A stretch of 64,000 nt of DNA from Sinonovacula constricta. Lineage: Eukaryota > Mollusca > Bivalvia > Cardiida > Solecurtidae. Made by a program: the position numbers and the translations under genes. Positions 37,806-50,500 of this stretch are shown piece by piece (the stretch's first letter is position 1; each line of letters opens with the position of its first letter). Location: positions 24,594,664 to 24,658,663 of the forward strand of contig CM017571.1 of NCBI GenBank assembly GCA_007844125.1, in the 5' to 3' direction. The notes under the pieces were generated by a model, which saw only the letters and a program-made list of their open reading frames with translations, ran no database searches and was not told the origin of the DNA.

Positions 37806-39597
37806 TTAAAACAGTGAATTAAAATTACGGAAGTTAAATGTCTTTAATACCTTCTTAAAAACATCTAAAGATTCTGATTGTCGCACATCTAATGGCAGAC
37901 TGTTCCATAGCACTGGGCCGACGGTACAGAAACTTCTGTCACTGAAAGTCTTTCTTTTATTAAACGGAATGTTATATAATGTTCCACAATTTGCAGATCT
38001 TAAACCCGGTCTTCCTGAAACATGCTTTGTCAATAGGTCAGTTAGGTAGACGGGTGCATTACCAATGTGACAGTTGTACATGAAACATAATATTTTAAAA
38101 TTTATCCTAGCTTTGATAGGGAGCCAATGTAGGTCATACAGAGCTTGTGATGAACTGTCGAATTTGCTGCGACCGAGAACAAGTTTTGCGCACATGTTTT
38201 GAATGCGTTGCATTTTGCGTAGTTCAGAATCGGCTATACCATACAGGATTACGTTACAGTAGTCAAGATGTGAAATTACTAACGATAGAAGAAGAATTTC
38301 TGTAGTAGCTTTCGTAAGGTACTTTCGCACACTCTTAATTCTCAGATAGTTTATCATAGCAGAGCGACATTTCCGTTTTACGTGCTCCTTAAAAGATAAA
38401 GTTTCATCAAGGAAGGCACCTAAGTAGCGCACATGAGATTCACGCTTGATGATGTCGCCAGCTATATCAATGGAGGTTGTAGTGCACTTACTTAAGTGAG
38501 CCTTGCTGCCGAACATAATAAATTCAGTTTTTGATGTGTTCATTTTAAGTTTGCTTTTGTTCATCCAGTCATTTATATGAATTGCACACTGCTCAAGTTC
38601 ATTAATTGCACTTGATTCAATCTCTGGTAATGGTCGGAAACGCTTATTTGCAATATGGTCATCTGCAAATCCGTACAATGAAATAGTCTGTGGAATGACG
38701 TCAAACAATGTTCCAGCGTAAGCAATGTAGAGCCAGGGGCCTAAACAAGAGCCTAGAGGAACGCTACATTGTAGTGGTCTCGATGACGACAATGACGAAT
38801 TTACGCTGACTTGACAACTACGTGGTCTCAGGTACGAGTCTATCCAACCGAGAGCTGAGTCCACTACGCCATATTGACAATGGAGGACATCTAGCAATAT
38901 GTCGTGGTCGACTGTGTCGAATGCGGCACTAAGGTCTATTGCAATCATGGCCGTCACTTCCTGTTTCTCCATTCCACCCAAAATATCATTGACTAGACGG
39001 AGAAGCGCTGATTCACACGAGTGAAATCGCCTATATGCAGACTGGTTCTTCGGTAGCAAGTTATGTGTAGAAGCATGTACGTTTAACTTTGAGAGTACAG
39101 CTTTTTCGATAACTTTTGAGAGAAAAGAAAGGTTACTCACTGGTCTGTAGTTAATAAGTTCAAGTTCTAGCCCTACTTTCTTCAAAAGTGGTCTAACAAT
39201 TGCTTTTTTATATTTCTCGGGAAAAATGCCTTGCCGAAGAGAAAGGTTTACCAGTTTTGTGATAATAGGTAGAAGATCTTTCAGAAATGCTTTCAACATA
39301 TGTGTTGGTAAAATGTCTAGTTCAGAGGATTTTGTATTCAGTTCACAAATAAGTTTCTTTACTTCATTTTCGCTTAGTTCTTCAAAGCTATCGAAACTTT
39401 GTACGTTTTTCATTTCCGGTTTAAAGTTTGGAAAGTTCTTCAAAGAATCACGAATTTTATCAATTTTCTCCATGAAAAAGTCAGCAAAGTTTTCTGCTAG
39501 AATGCCATTCGTTTCACCTTGTGGCAATGGATTTTCAGTTTTGGTTCCGGTTAGTTCAGTAACTAAATTGTATAGTTTTTTTTTAATATCCTTTAGC
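37806..39597 (-). pseudogene. reverse transcriptase ORF fragment of the CR1/L2-like element
   Basis: Open for about 595 codons with no internal stop. It starts from an upstream frame, not a true ATG: the first conserved residues are read through codon TTG at 39527. In that numbering, INYRPVSNLSFLSKVIEK is near 125-142 and DLSAAFDTVDH, bearing the first catalytic Asp, at 198-208; the usual VPQGSxLGP is changed to VPLGSCLGP at 256-264; FADD, the catalytic pair, is at 287-290. The LHWLPI block and the final WNSLP region are also present. The catalytic residues remain, but the missing endonuclease and the frameshift make it non-autonomous. Confidence 0.85.
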
Positions 39598-39873
39598 AGA
39601 TAACACTTTGTTAGTGATAACAGCCTTTTTTTCTTGATTTATTGCATACGAATATTTATTTCGGGATGCTTTCAATGCTTCGAAATGGTCCTTTGTTCTG
39701 TATTTTCGCCACAGACTTTCCTTTTTTCGCGTTTGACGTTTCAAAAGTAATATTGACTCACTAAACCATGGTTTTGGAGGTCTACAAATTTTAGTTTTTT
39801 CCTTAAGCGGCGCATGGTGGTCTAACACCCTTTGGATTTCATATTCAAACTGGTCGACGTAATACATTGACAT
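39583..39873 (-). pseudogene. pre-RT linker ORF fragment of the CR1/L2-like element
   Basis: The frame contains HHAPLKEK, PPKPWFSESILLLKRQTRKK and ESLWRKYR, the family's basic linker between endonuclease and RT. It stops at TAA beside a nine-base A run (minus strand), where the RT frame takes over in another register, consistent with a one-base indel near 39590-39600. Confidence 0.8.
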
Positions 39874-39994
39874 GGACAGTAAACCAGGTCAGGGGCAGTA
39901 TCTTAACATGGCATTTTTAATTCATACCACTTTACCTAAGTGAAAGAATGACATGTACTTAACTCATGCTGACACAGCCACTAATGTTTTTCCT

Positions 39995-40515
39995 TTAATA
40001 GAATACTTATGTTAATTATTATGTTAAGTTTTTTTTCATCAATGCTATGCAGGTCAGGTACATGTCCATGTACAGAGAATAATTAAAACGCTTGGTGTAT
40101 ATGAAAAGTTGTTAATTATTATGTTATTTTTTTCCATCAATGCTATGCAGGTCAGGTACATTTCCATGTATAGAGAATAATTAAAACGCTTGGTGTATAT
40201 GACAATTTGTTAATTATTATGTTAATTTTTTTCCATCAATGCTATGCAGGTCAGGTACATTTCCATGTACAGAGAATAATTAAAACGCTTGGTGTATATG
40301 AAAAGTTGTTAATTATTATGTTAATTTTTTTTCCATCAATGCTATGCAGGTCAGGTACATTTCCATGTATAGAGAATAATTAAAACGCTTGGTGTATATG
40401 ACAATTTGTTAATTATTATGTTAAGGTTTTTTTTCCATCAATGCTATGCAGGTCAGGTACATTTCCATGTATAGAGACTAATTAAAATGCTTGGTGTATA
40501 TGGCAAGTTGTCATC
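39995..40515 (+). repeat. ~100-bp tandem repeat, five copies
   Basis: AATGCTATGCAGGTCAGGTA recurs at 40041, 40139, 40238, 40338 and 40440 (spacing 98-102). Each unit also has CATTTCCATGTA, GAATAATTAAAACGCTTGG and a poly(T) of variable length. The copies are very similar, suggesting recent expansion. Confidence 0.93.
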
Positions 40516-40519
40516 ATCT

Positions 40520-42110
40520 ACCATACATGTGCTTATCTTTCAATGCACATGTCCATATGATTGGTGTAGGTGAGAATGAATGTGGACAACAGTTTAATCA
40601 AATGTCAATCAATAGAGTACCTTTATGTTCAAGGTATGAGAAAATCATAGTCTGTTTCTACCCAATATTAGACATAAAACTGTTGTATCATATTTGTTGC
40701 TGTATTAAATATCATCAAATATCATATAATTATATGAACAGTGTAGATTTCTGCTTAACCTTGCTTGGTTGTTTATTGATTTTTTTAAAATACACTGTAT
40801 GTTGTACAAATACAATGCAAAGGGTAGTGTTCTTAATTGTTGACAACCCACTTATTTATGGATTGGAAATCCATAGCAAATAAATAAACCCCATGCTTTT
40901 ACCTACAGATGTGTCAATTTAAGAGGTACAAGTCATCACTATATGGTAAATTTCCTACTATCATCCTTTATCACTGTTCTGTTATCAAAACTTAACATAT
41001 AGCCCAAAATGTGATGCCAATATTTTAAGACAAGCAGAATTATTTGAGCTGCAGCACCTAAACCCAACATATCCTTTGGGTGTATATATGTCTGTCAGTT
41101 TATGAAAACAAAATTGAGTAAAAATACTAAATATGCACATGTTTTAACAAGACAATATAAAACGCTGAATATATTAGAACAAAAAGAAGCATTAATCTAA
41201 CACATAAACAGCTTTGAATATATAGTTTTATTTTCCGTAAGTGTACGTAAATGTAAACGAGATATCGCGATATTCAATTTTAGTCTGTAGATAATAACGT
41301 TTGTCAATGATGAACAATAACAATAATAATAACCTCATAGCCCAGAGGTAAAACATATTCCTAAAAACCAAAAATAACAACAACAAAAAAACAGTAGGTT
41401 CTTGTATTTTTGTCAGCTACCTTTATTTATCAGATATTTATTTTTATTTTAAAAGATATAAAAAACATATAAAAAAATTATCTTCACATAAATAGCATAT
41501 ATATGTGTATGGTATATAGTACTAATATCCACATCAGTAAACCAAAAGCTATAAATACTGGATGTGATGACAATATTGTAATAAGAATACCAGGCAAATA
41601 TTTGTTAACAATAACAATTCACAACACCGAAGAACCTACGCTGTATACTGCTAGAATCATTTCTTTTCACAACCATCAACTTTTTTTTCTAATGTCACGC
41701 TAAGTGTTTTAAACTGTCAAAAAAGGAAGAAACTAAAATTTACCCAGACTCCCGAGAAATGGAGAATAGGCTGCATCAAAACACGGGTGTTTCATGGAAA
41801 ATAATGAATGCATTTTGATAAAAAAATAGTTGCATTACAAAGCATTTGAACACATACCTTCTGGAAATGAAAATTTCGTGTACCATCAACTTTCTGCATG
41901 CCATTTAAGATCAAAGAGGGATTCATATTGGCCAACCTTCTTTTCTCCAAGTGCGAACAAGGACCGACAGTATGCATGACAGTAGGTACTGAACCACTGA
42001 AAATATGCTGACAATGTCACAGTATTTTAAATACGGTTTTTAAGCCTCAAAATATTAATCATTAACACTTTTTACACCAGTATGTAATGGTAGGAAATTT
42101 AGGCACGCGT
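40520..42110. other. non-coding interval
   Basis: No exon recognised. The 130-residue frame at 40491-40883 lacks any domain, is AT-rich, and its start lies in the tandem repeat. Confidence 0.5.
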
Positions 42111-42112
42111 AG

Positions 42113-42188
42113 TTAAAAATAGCAATCTGGCGCATGCGCACACCAGACAGAGACATTTAAGCACGGTAGAAACATCAGACCGTGACAC
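42113..42188 (-). repeat. element end matching 26663-26735 inverted
   Basis: Contains the GCGCATGCGC palindrome, then CACGGTAGAAACATCAGACC and GTGACACCGG. The GAAACATCAGACCGTG part also recurs inside satellite monomers at 26735-28860. Confidence 0.55.
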
Positions 42189-42539
42189 CGGAATCGCGCA
42201 CGGGGCTTTTGAACCTAGAGTATTTCTTACGAGCCGACACAAGATAAAATGTGACATAATTTTATAAACTAATAACGCTTAAGATTCTAGTAACTATGAC
42301 CTAGTTGTAAGTCGTTTTATCGCCGTACAAAGAACTGATAAGAATAAGATGTCTATACACCGGAGTCGACACAAGTAAACAAACATGGGTTGTACGCCAG
42401 TGATACGAACACTTATTTTATAAGTTCATTATTAATTTTCGTCCGTTTGGAAACATTTAACTATTCCAAAAAGGTGCTTAGGTCTTAATATAATAACATA
42501 GCTTAACAGTTTGACTCTAAGGAAGGCGTATATGATTCT

Positions 42540-43740
42540 CGAGAAAAAGAAAATTAGCAACAGTCTTTATGTGGTGTTTACATATCCGATAGTCTTTGTG
42601 TTATGTGAGAGGATCTGATGATTGTACATCGTCGGATACCCACGCCCGACTATTCCGTTAAATCACATTCGTTTACTGGTAAATTTTCTGTCATTATTAT
42701 TGAAATGAATAGAACAAGAATTGGCCAATCATAATACTGCTTACAAAATCAATGCTCTTCAGCGTGGAGACAAGAAGTACAACAATGACGTCGCCATTTT
42801 GAGAAGTTTGTCGAAGCAATGAAAGAACGAGCTTTCTTATTGGACTGAAATCTTCCTCGGATTATGAAGCGACCAATGAAATACCATTACTAGAAACGGC
42901 GAAAAGTGAACTCAATATCCCACGGACAATTACTGGAAGATAACGGAATGGATCGGATGTGGGTGTCCGACGATAATTTATATATCATGTTCCAATATCT
43001 GAAAGTACTTCTGTTGTGTTAAATTAACCCTTAGTATATGTCATGTTAAAATATCTAATTATGTTTATGTAGCGTTACTGATCGGAAAGTGTTTATGCTG
43101 TGATGCAATATCTAATATTGTCTTTATGTTTTGTCGAAATATCTTCTTATCATGGTAAAATATCTGAAAGTCTTTAAGTTGTGTTAAAGTATCCGATAGT
43201 CTTATGTCGCGTTGGACTATCCGTGAGTCTTTATGAAATATTATAATACATGTATATGCTAGTCTTTATGTTGTGTTGACGTATCTTATAGTCTTATAGT
43301 TGTTTTAATGTACCTTACAGTCCTTACGTTGTGTTGACGTATCTTATAGTCCTTACGTTGTGTTAACGTAACTTAGAGCCTGAATGTTGTGTTAACGTAT
43401 CTTATAGTCTTAATGTCGTGTTAACGTATCCGATAGTCTTTATGTCGTTTTAAACTATCCGTGAGTCTTTATGCAATGTTATAATACATGTATATGATAG
43501 TCTTTATGTTGTGTTAACTTATCTTACAGTCAGAATGTTGTGTTAACGTATCTTAAAGTCTTTATGTTTTGTTAACGTATCTTAAGGCTTAATGTTGTGT
43601 TAGCGTACCTTATGGACATAATGTTGTATCAAAATATTTTAAAGTCTCAATATTGTGTTTAAATATCTTACAGTCTTTAAAACATTTGTCCCGTTGAAAT
43701 AAGTTGTAGTAGATACGTTTCGTTAAAGTACCCTAAAGTC
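42540..43740 (+). repeat. degenerate ~32-bp minisatellite
   Basis: Repeated GTCTTTATGTTGTGTTAACG and TATCTTATAGTC units with many substitutions, densest at 43240-43620, interrupted by a MITE at 42622-42979. It ends about 40 bases before a possible acceptor GTTTTGCAG at 43765. Confidence 0.75.
42622..42979. mobile_element. MITE-like element with ~35-bp terminal inverted repeats
   Basis: The left end CATCGTCGGATACCCACGCC and CGACTATTCCGTTA pairs with the right end TAACGGAATGGATCGGATGT and GGGTGTCCGACGAT. About 350 bp, no ORF. It splits the minisatellite, so the insertion postdates the array. Superfamily not determined. Confidence 0.7.
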
Positions 43741-44059
43741 ATTGTTGTTTTTACTGTTTTGCAGGTGGGTGAAAAATCAAAGGCACATTAGAGATGAACT
43801 TCCACATATCGTAGACAGTCATCTTCATCAAAAGAACTTAAGGCTAGATCGCAGAAGTTTGTGCAAGTTTAAACTTTAGTAAATATTTAGAATTTAACGT
43901 TTTCAATTCGCGTTATTTCTAGCAGGTCTGTCTTGCAAACAAAATATAAATATATCTGGTTAAAGTTAAAAAAAACGACGCTAAACTGCATTCACATACA
44001 TAACAAAAATAATTAAAGATAAATAAAACACACGAGTTTGAAAGAGATCTGATTTCAAG

Positions 44060-44538
44060 ATGTTATCAAATTATTCAGCAAATGGACAACAGCCCTCATT
44101 TGATCATGGAGAAAGAAGTGTACATATGTCTTACCTGGTTACGGAAACGACCTCACTTTCGCGGGAGAACGCAGACGACGAATACGTTCTTGAGTGTTGT
44201 GACACGATGAATACAGCCTACGAAGTAAATATGAAAGTAGATCAAACAGACGACAAATTAGAGCGTTCAAAATGGCAGCAATTTCTTCTTGGCGCAAAAA
44301 GATGGTCTATATTGCTGTTTTGGTTGGGATTTTTCGCGGGTTATTACGTGTACTTGGGATTCTGTCTCTACCTAAACCCACGTGATTCGGGCTTTGTCTG
44401 CTTGATAGGTCTGGGATTCGGAGTGTACTTATTGGACAGGCTCACTCGTCGACGAGCCCGACAGGTTGTGCTAAGGGCATGGGCAAGTATCAGACGACGG
44501 CTTAAAACGCAGACGAAGCATTCACTCTGGATTAGACG
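44060..44538 (+). CDS. CNT copy 1, exon 1
   Basis: Residues 1-159 plus part of 160. A polar N-terminus (1-81) is followed by TM1 (about 82-105) and TM2 (about 110-126), then a basic loop (RRRARQVVLRAW...RRRLK). The donor is GTAAGA. The N-terminal region shares little with copy 2, as is usual for CNT N-termini. Confidence 0.88.
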
Positions 44539-47500
44539 GTAAGACACGAGATTCTTAATCAGTACATGTAGCTCAGTACATGCAATTCATAATTGCACGC
44601 GTTGGCTTGAATTTACCAACCATTGTTAACTCTAAAGCTGATTTCCCCAATAATGTCTACATAACCCGTAGTCATTATTTGTACGCTAGTCACATCTATT
44701 ATACCAGTGTAAGTCCAAAGCGATGGCTAGGGCTGCTTCGATTATTATGTTTGTTTTGTTTTTGAAATGCTTCGCTGCGACCAGTTATTGTCATTATAGT
44801 GATGTTAAGCTATTTTTGATAGAAGAAGACAAATAAATGTCCGTGTAGAACGACTGGCGCACCTGGAAGACCTTTCTTCATTAAGACTTTGCCCCGAGAG
44901 GGACTCGAACCAACAATATGGGAATCATGGCAGTCAGAGAAGTCCGATATATTGATAAATTGATAGAAATCAATAGGCCTACATTTAAGATCGATAAACA
45001 TCATAGTTGTCTATTTTCAGAATCATCAAGCCGATTTATATTTGACACTACATGACATTACGTATGTTAACGTCTGTTTTTAATAGTTTTACATTATTAA
45101 GACTGTTTTATGTTGTGATAAAATTTATCCTATGGAAAAACAACAATATGTGTGATGCTGTACACCATTTCAACACTCAAAGACATTTAAATAACCTTGC
45201 TACATGTATGTGATATAGATTAAAAGGTCGTATCAGACCGTTTGGGGTATTACCTCCTCTCCAAACTACTAAATAAATAAGAATTATTACACAAAAAATA
45301 TCAATGAAATATTCAAAATATACTAATGCCCTAAAAGTTATCTTGTTAAGATATACATTTGACAAGAATACACTTGTAGCGTGATCTATTTCACGATTTG
45401 TAGAGCTAACGATTGAGGTAGAGTTTAAAACGTCTTTACTTAAAGTAATGTACGAGTTCGTGCCGAAACTATGCTAAAAGTTCTCATAACACAGATACTA
45501 TATTGTTACATGTATGTGATAGATACAAACTGTCGGTTACCACCTTTAAACCGGTTAAACTAGAGATATGTGTAATACGAGCTGTTGAGCTTACAAACAC
45601 GGTATTTCAACAACCTATGTGTACTGAAATAATCTGCTTTGCTTTATTACGTAATTCAGCTGGTATCAGTGTCCTTGACTGCAAACAGCACACTAAGGTA
45701 GTGTATTCAAACACCTCGATCTGCATTGATGCGCAAACATTCAGCGTAGCATTTCTTTAAAATGTAAAATACAAACTAATTTAATAGAAAAAAACACACA
45801 CACACCAGGTTCGTGAATAATTGTGTTAATCCAGGTCGATATTCTCACACGGTTTTCGCCATTAAAGGTGGCAGTCCAGAGTTTGCCTGAACAGATGCAT
45901 GTAATAATATCATATCTGACTTCGTGACCTTTCATTTCATGATTTTGGCCTTAGACATATTAGTTGACCTGTCTTCGGCTAAGGCGATTTTTTTCTACTT
46001 TTACGATTAGCAACGTTTATCTCTAATCTATTTAAACATTCCGTGTAGATTTCCCATTTTATGATTGAAGGTTGTATTCGACAGATTTCCTAATACATGT
46101 AAAGAAACTTTATCCCTGTTTTGTAAAATGTGTGCATTACTGCTGCACAAACGTTAACTTAAAATGGGGGGATTTCAGCTAAAAATAGATAATGCAACAT
46201 AATCTCAAAAGTGAGTGGTCATGTGCCTGTTTTATTTTTAAATCTTTCACAATGATATAGGGCACCATTAAACAGCATTTCGCGGGATCTGTTCAGGGAA
46301 TTTTATTTGGTTGCATGAGAGAGAAAATGCCCCGAACTGTCAGAAATCACGGTTAAAATAATATTAACCCGACGATGTACCATTTCACACTTGCATAGAA
46401 GGATAGTTAAACGTGACTTTGTCACAAATGGGTGTAATATGTAATTAAACCAAACAGCCACACTTAATATTTATTTAAATCATAGTGCCACTGTCGGTCA
46501 AATCAGTGAACTGTTTCTGACTAACGTATTTAAACATGACGTACATGTATTAATGTAAGCAGCTAAACTAGGTTGTGGAGCTCCAAGTGCTTAAAATAGT
46601 TTAAAATCCATGCAACGCAAATAAGGACAAGGACTAGCATATTACAAAGTGATCAGGTATTTGCTGTGGTTTAACAATGTTTAGCTTTTCTAACAACTGT
46701 ATAAAATGAAATGTCTAACCTCACTTTAAGTGATGCTGACTTAAGGCAAGCTCAGGTGAATATCAAAGTGGTCTGCATTGGTAGAAATTGCAAATTGTAC
46801 CAGTATACTTATCTAAACAAGAAACGCGCCACTTAACCAGCAGCACAGACATACGCTGTGTACACACGCGTACTACTGCTATCCCTGTAGAATACGTTTT
46901 TATACGGTTACTATTGTGCAAAATACTCGCATTCTGAACTCCTCAGCGATGACTGCCTTATTACTTTATGCCACCACCGTCCCGCAGAATGAATGTGTAG
47001 ATTGTTTTATATGCATCTAGCTTGAGAGAAATTTAACATAGTTGGGCATTAGGAAGTATTGCTTTGGTAAACTTAAACAGTTTCACTTTTTCCATTGATG
47101 ACTTATTTATATCCATTTGGCTTATCCGCAATATAAATTTTGTCTTAAGTACTTTATAAACTTTAAATATTTTACTTATTCGCAAAGTTTTCAACATTTA
47201 AGTATGCTTTGCACGATAACGGACAGTCCCACAAAAACAGGACACTTAAACAGAAGCTTATTATAGTAATATTTTACAACTAATTGTTTATGTGAATATT
47301 TACGGATCGTCTCTCCCAACCACCCTCCCCGACCCCACATGATTATTATAGGTAAACGAGAAAGTGGTGATGTATAAAAAATCGAATCAGGTAGAGCTAT
47401 CGATCAATTAATTATGCAAGCAACCTATATGTGTGGTGTCATCAGGTTATTTCATCAAATTTTTGTTAATCATAATCACTGTTGTAAAAACATCGAACAA

Positions 47501-50500
47501 AGTTTGTCACTGTATATCCTTAAAGGTTACCGATCATTTTTTTAATTCTTTTCGCTGATTATAATTTAGTCAAGATACTTCACAGTGACTGGGACACTGA
47601 CATTTCAAAGCCTTATGATTGCCTCATATCTTTTTTAAAAGAGGTTCATTATGGAGTTAAATCTACGTTTATTTGTATGCCTTTGCATAGAATCACGACC
47701 GTGGTCTTCTTGCTGGCCATTGCAACGTTCGTGATTTACGACATACGAGACGATTGGCCCCGGTACATCCCTCTCGGAGGTCTGTTGTGTTTCATCGTGC
47801 TGTCCGTAGTCTTCTCTGTACACCCGAGGAAGGTATGAAGATTGTTTTGTGGATTTTTTTAATAATCTGTATAAAATGATCTATATATTAAGTTTATCAA
47901 ATAACTGCACACGTCTTTCAATGTCGTTTCTTACCACACAGATTTCTAACGTTTTGATTGCAATTTGGCTATAAGTCAATAACGCATATAAGACACCATT
48001 TTGGCATGCGTCTTCGTTTTAAAACCAAACTTGACTATAATGTGACGATAATTCTAATGTGATATTGTGCCACTTTTATGTTGCAATGGATCCGCTGATT
48101 GCATGTATAGGACATAGGCCTACTCATCTTGTTTCTGCTGCTGAAGATGATGACGATGATGACTTCATACTTATTTATCAGCCTAGATACGCTGATCAAC
48201 ATTTCGGGAGTCCTGTTCCATAATTTTATGTTTTATGTAAAAATGTTTTTACGAAATAGGGTTGTCATAGCAGCCCTTGTGTTGCGTCTGTTTTGTAGCC
48301 TGATCTTGTTACTGCTGCTAATGATAATAACCTCATTAAATATATCACCACAGATCCGCTGGTACCCAGTTTTATGGGGACTGATCTTGCAGTTCTGCCT
48401 TGGTCTGTTGATTCTACGATGGGAACCAGGGTTCCTTGCTTGTCGTTGGCTTGGGGACCAAGTTACAGTGTTTCTGGGCTACACCGACGCCGGCAGCAAA
48501 TTCGTCTTCGGAGACAAATATGTCGATCATCCTGTCGCCTTCCAGGTGAGAGAACATTTTAATCAGTCCTATCAACATAAATGTGGTATGCGACAGTTTG
48601 GCTTTATATAATGCATGTAACATATTACCTCTGATCTGGGAATTTGTGCATACATGTTGCATCACCTTATACTTTAGTTTGAGTATTTTTGTGAATGTTT
48701 ATATCATTACCTCAATAATTAGACGGTACAAATAAAGGGCTTTAAATTTCTATTTTTTCCAAATCTATAAATAAGCACATTTCGGATTCCTGCTTAAAAC
48801 AGATAATGATGTCAGAGTGAATTATCCGCGTGATAATAAAATGTGATGTCAAAAGTCAAAGGTTACGCGGCTTTCTTAGTTTACAAGCAGCTTACTGTCC
48901 AGTTGGCTCCGATAGGAAATACCTTTTAGTAATGACGTGTGAGGTGTTATGCTTCGCTTATATCTTTGATGTAAAACATCAATGGACGGCGTTTCGCGGG
49001 ATCTTTCCAGGTAACAATAATGTATTTGGTTGTTTGAAAAGAATCACCCGAACTTTCGGAAACTACCTATAAGGTATTAAAATATAGCATGTTACAATGA
49101 ATACATTCTAAACACAAAATAATCATAGATGTGTATTGGTATACCAAATAAGTTTTTTTCTTTGTTCTACAGACTGTGTCTTCCTTTCGAAATATGTATT
49201 GCATGTATTTGCAGTTCATTCTATCTGTTTTGACTAAGTTTTTGTTTGTTTGTTGTTATTTGATGGGTTTATCTGCCGATCATCGCTATTTCAGTTATCT
49301 CCAGTATACCCTTACAGCAGATATATGTAGTGCTGCCTTAACTGTATTTAACACCTGTCATTATACCGCCCATTATCATGAAACCGGGCCGACCAGTTGT
49401 AGACATACCATAAGTATTGGCTTGACCGTTAGCAAAGGAGCTATACCACGAACATTTTAACTTTGGTATGTCACGGTCGGTTTTGAACCCAAGACCTCTC
49501 GTATATATGTCCGACACTCTACTAATTGCGCTAGTAGGTCCGATTTAATTAAAATTTGTTTTCTTCATCAACAAAAACAATATGATATTAGAGAACTAAG
49601 ACCGATAATTTCACTGTCAGCATTCTACGATAATGAAACAACTTGAAAATTGGTCAATTTTGTGGTTTGTTGATAACTCTTCTGAAAAAGGTAAAACTTT
49701 GTCTGACCCAAAACAACGATAGATTCAAGTGTTTCAAATGATTTCGATATTATATGTACACACGTTGACATTCAATAGATTGTAGTGTTTTATTTATGGT
49801 ATCTGACAGTTTGCCTGTATCACAAACATGTAACAATGTCTGACCCCTGCTTTGGAGGAATTGTACATCATGTCTGTATAAACTCATGCCTACATCGATA
49901 GAGAAGGCGATTTATAACACAACCTAGACAGTACAAATCGTAAAAAGATCGCTCTAAATGTTCATGCATTCAAAATCATTAAATAATCGTCTTCCATCAG
50001 TAAGGTTGAAAATCTTCGCACTGCGCTAGTCAAGTGTTTTGGTTCCATGAATCCCTTAACTTTAATTAAACCAAAATTTAACGCTGTAATAATAAACATT
50101 ACATTCATATACACAGAATCCAGGTGTTTCCCGTTTGTTTGTTTTTTCGATGTTTTTCGGTGCTCTCCGGCAATTCTGTTGGCACTGATTTGATCAATAG
50201 TGACGCAGTTAAAATGTATTGCAAGTCGTGCGTTATTTGTTTCATGTACGTGCGCTAAACTGCGACCAGTTAATTTTATATACATTTTTTTCAGATCCTC
50301 CCAGTGGTTGTATTTTTCGCCGCCATTGTTCATGTTCTCAACTACTTAGGTGTGATGCAGATCGTCATCCGAGCTATTGCTAGTGTCCTGCAGTTCACCA
50401 TGACAACCACGCCCATAGAGTCCTTCGCGACGTCGGCACATATCTTTATTGGTTTGGTGAGTTAATATTTTGCAATATACTGTTATTTATTATACACTCA

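Larger units (their letters stand above)
37545..39890 (-). mobile_element. CR1/L2-like non-LTR retrotransposon, 5'-truncated and frameshifted
   Basis: Minus-strand reverse-transcriptase sequence of the CR1/L2 (Jockey superfamily) type. The pre-RT linker and the RT with its C-terminal region are present; the apurinic-type endonuclease that should precede them is absent, so the copy is 5'-truncated near 39890. The 3' end near 37545-37560 carries a short direct repeat, AGTTTCAGTTTC on the minus strand, of the kind that ends CR1/L2 elements instead of poly(A). The two ORF parts are in different frames. An inactive copy. Confidence 0.88.

Noticed and set aside
39226..39603. 125-residue plus-strand frame
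   Set aside because: Antisense shadow of the LINE reverse-transcriptase frame.
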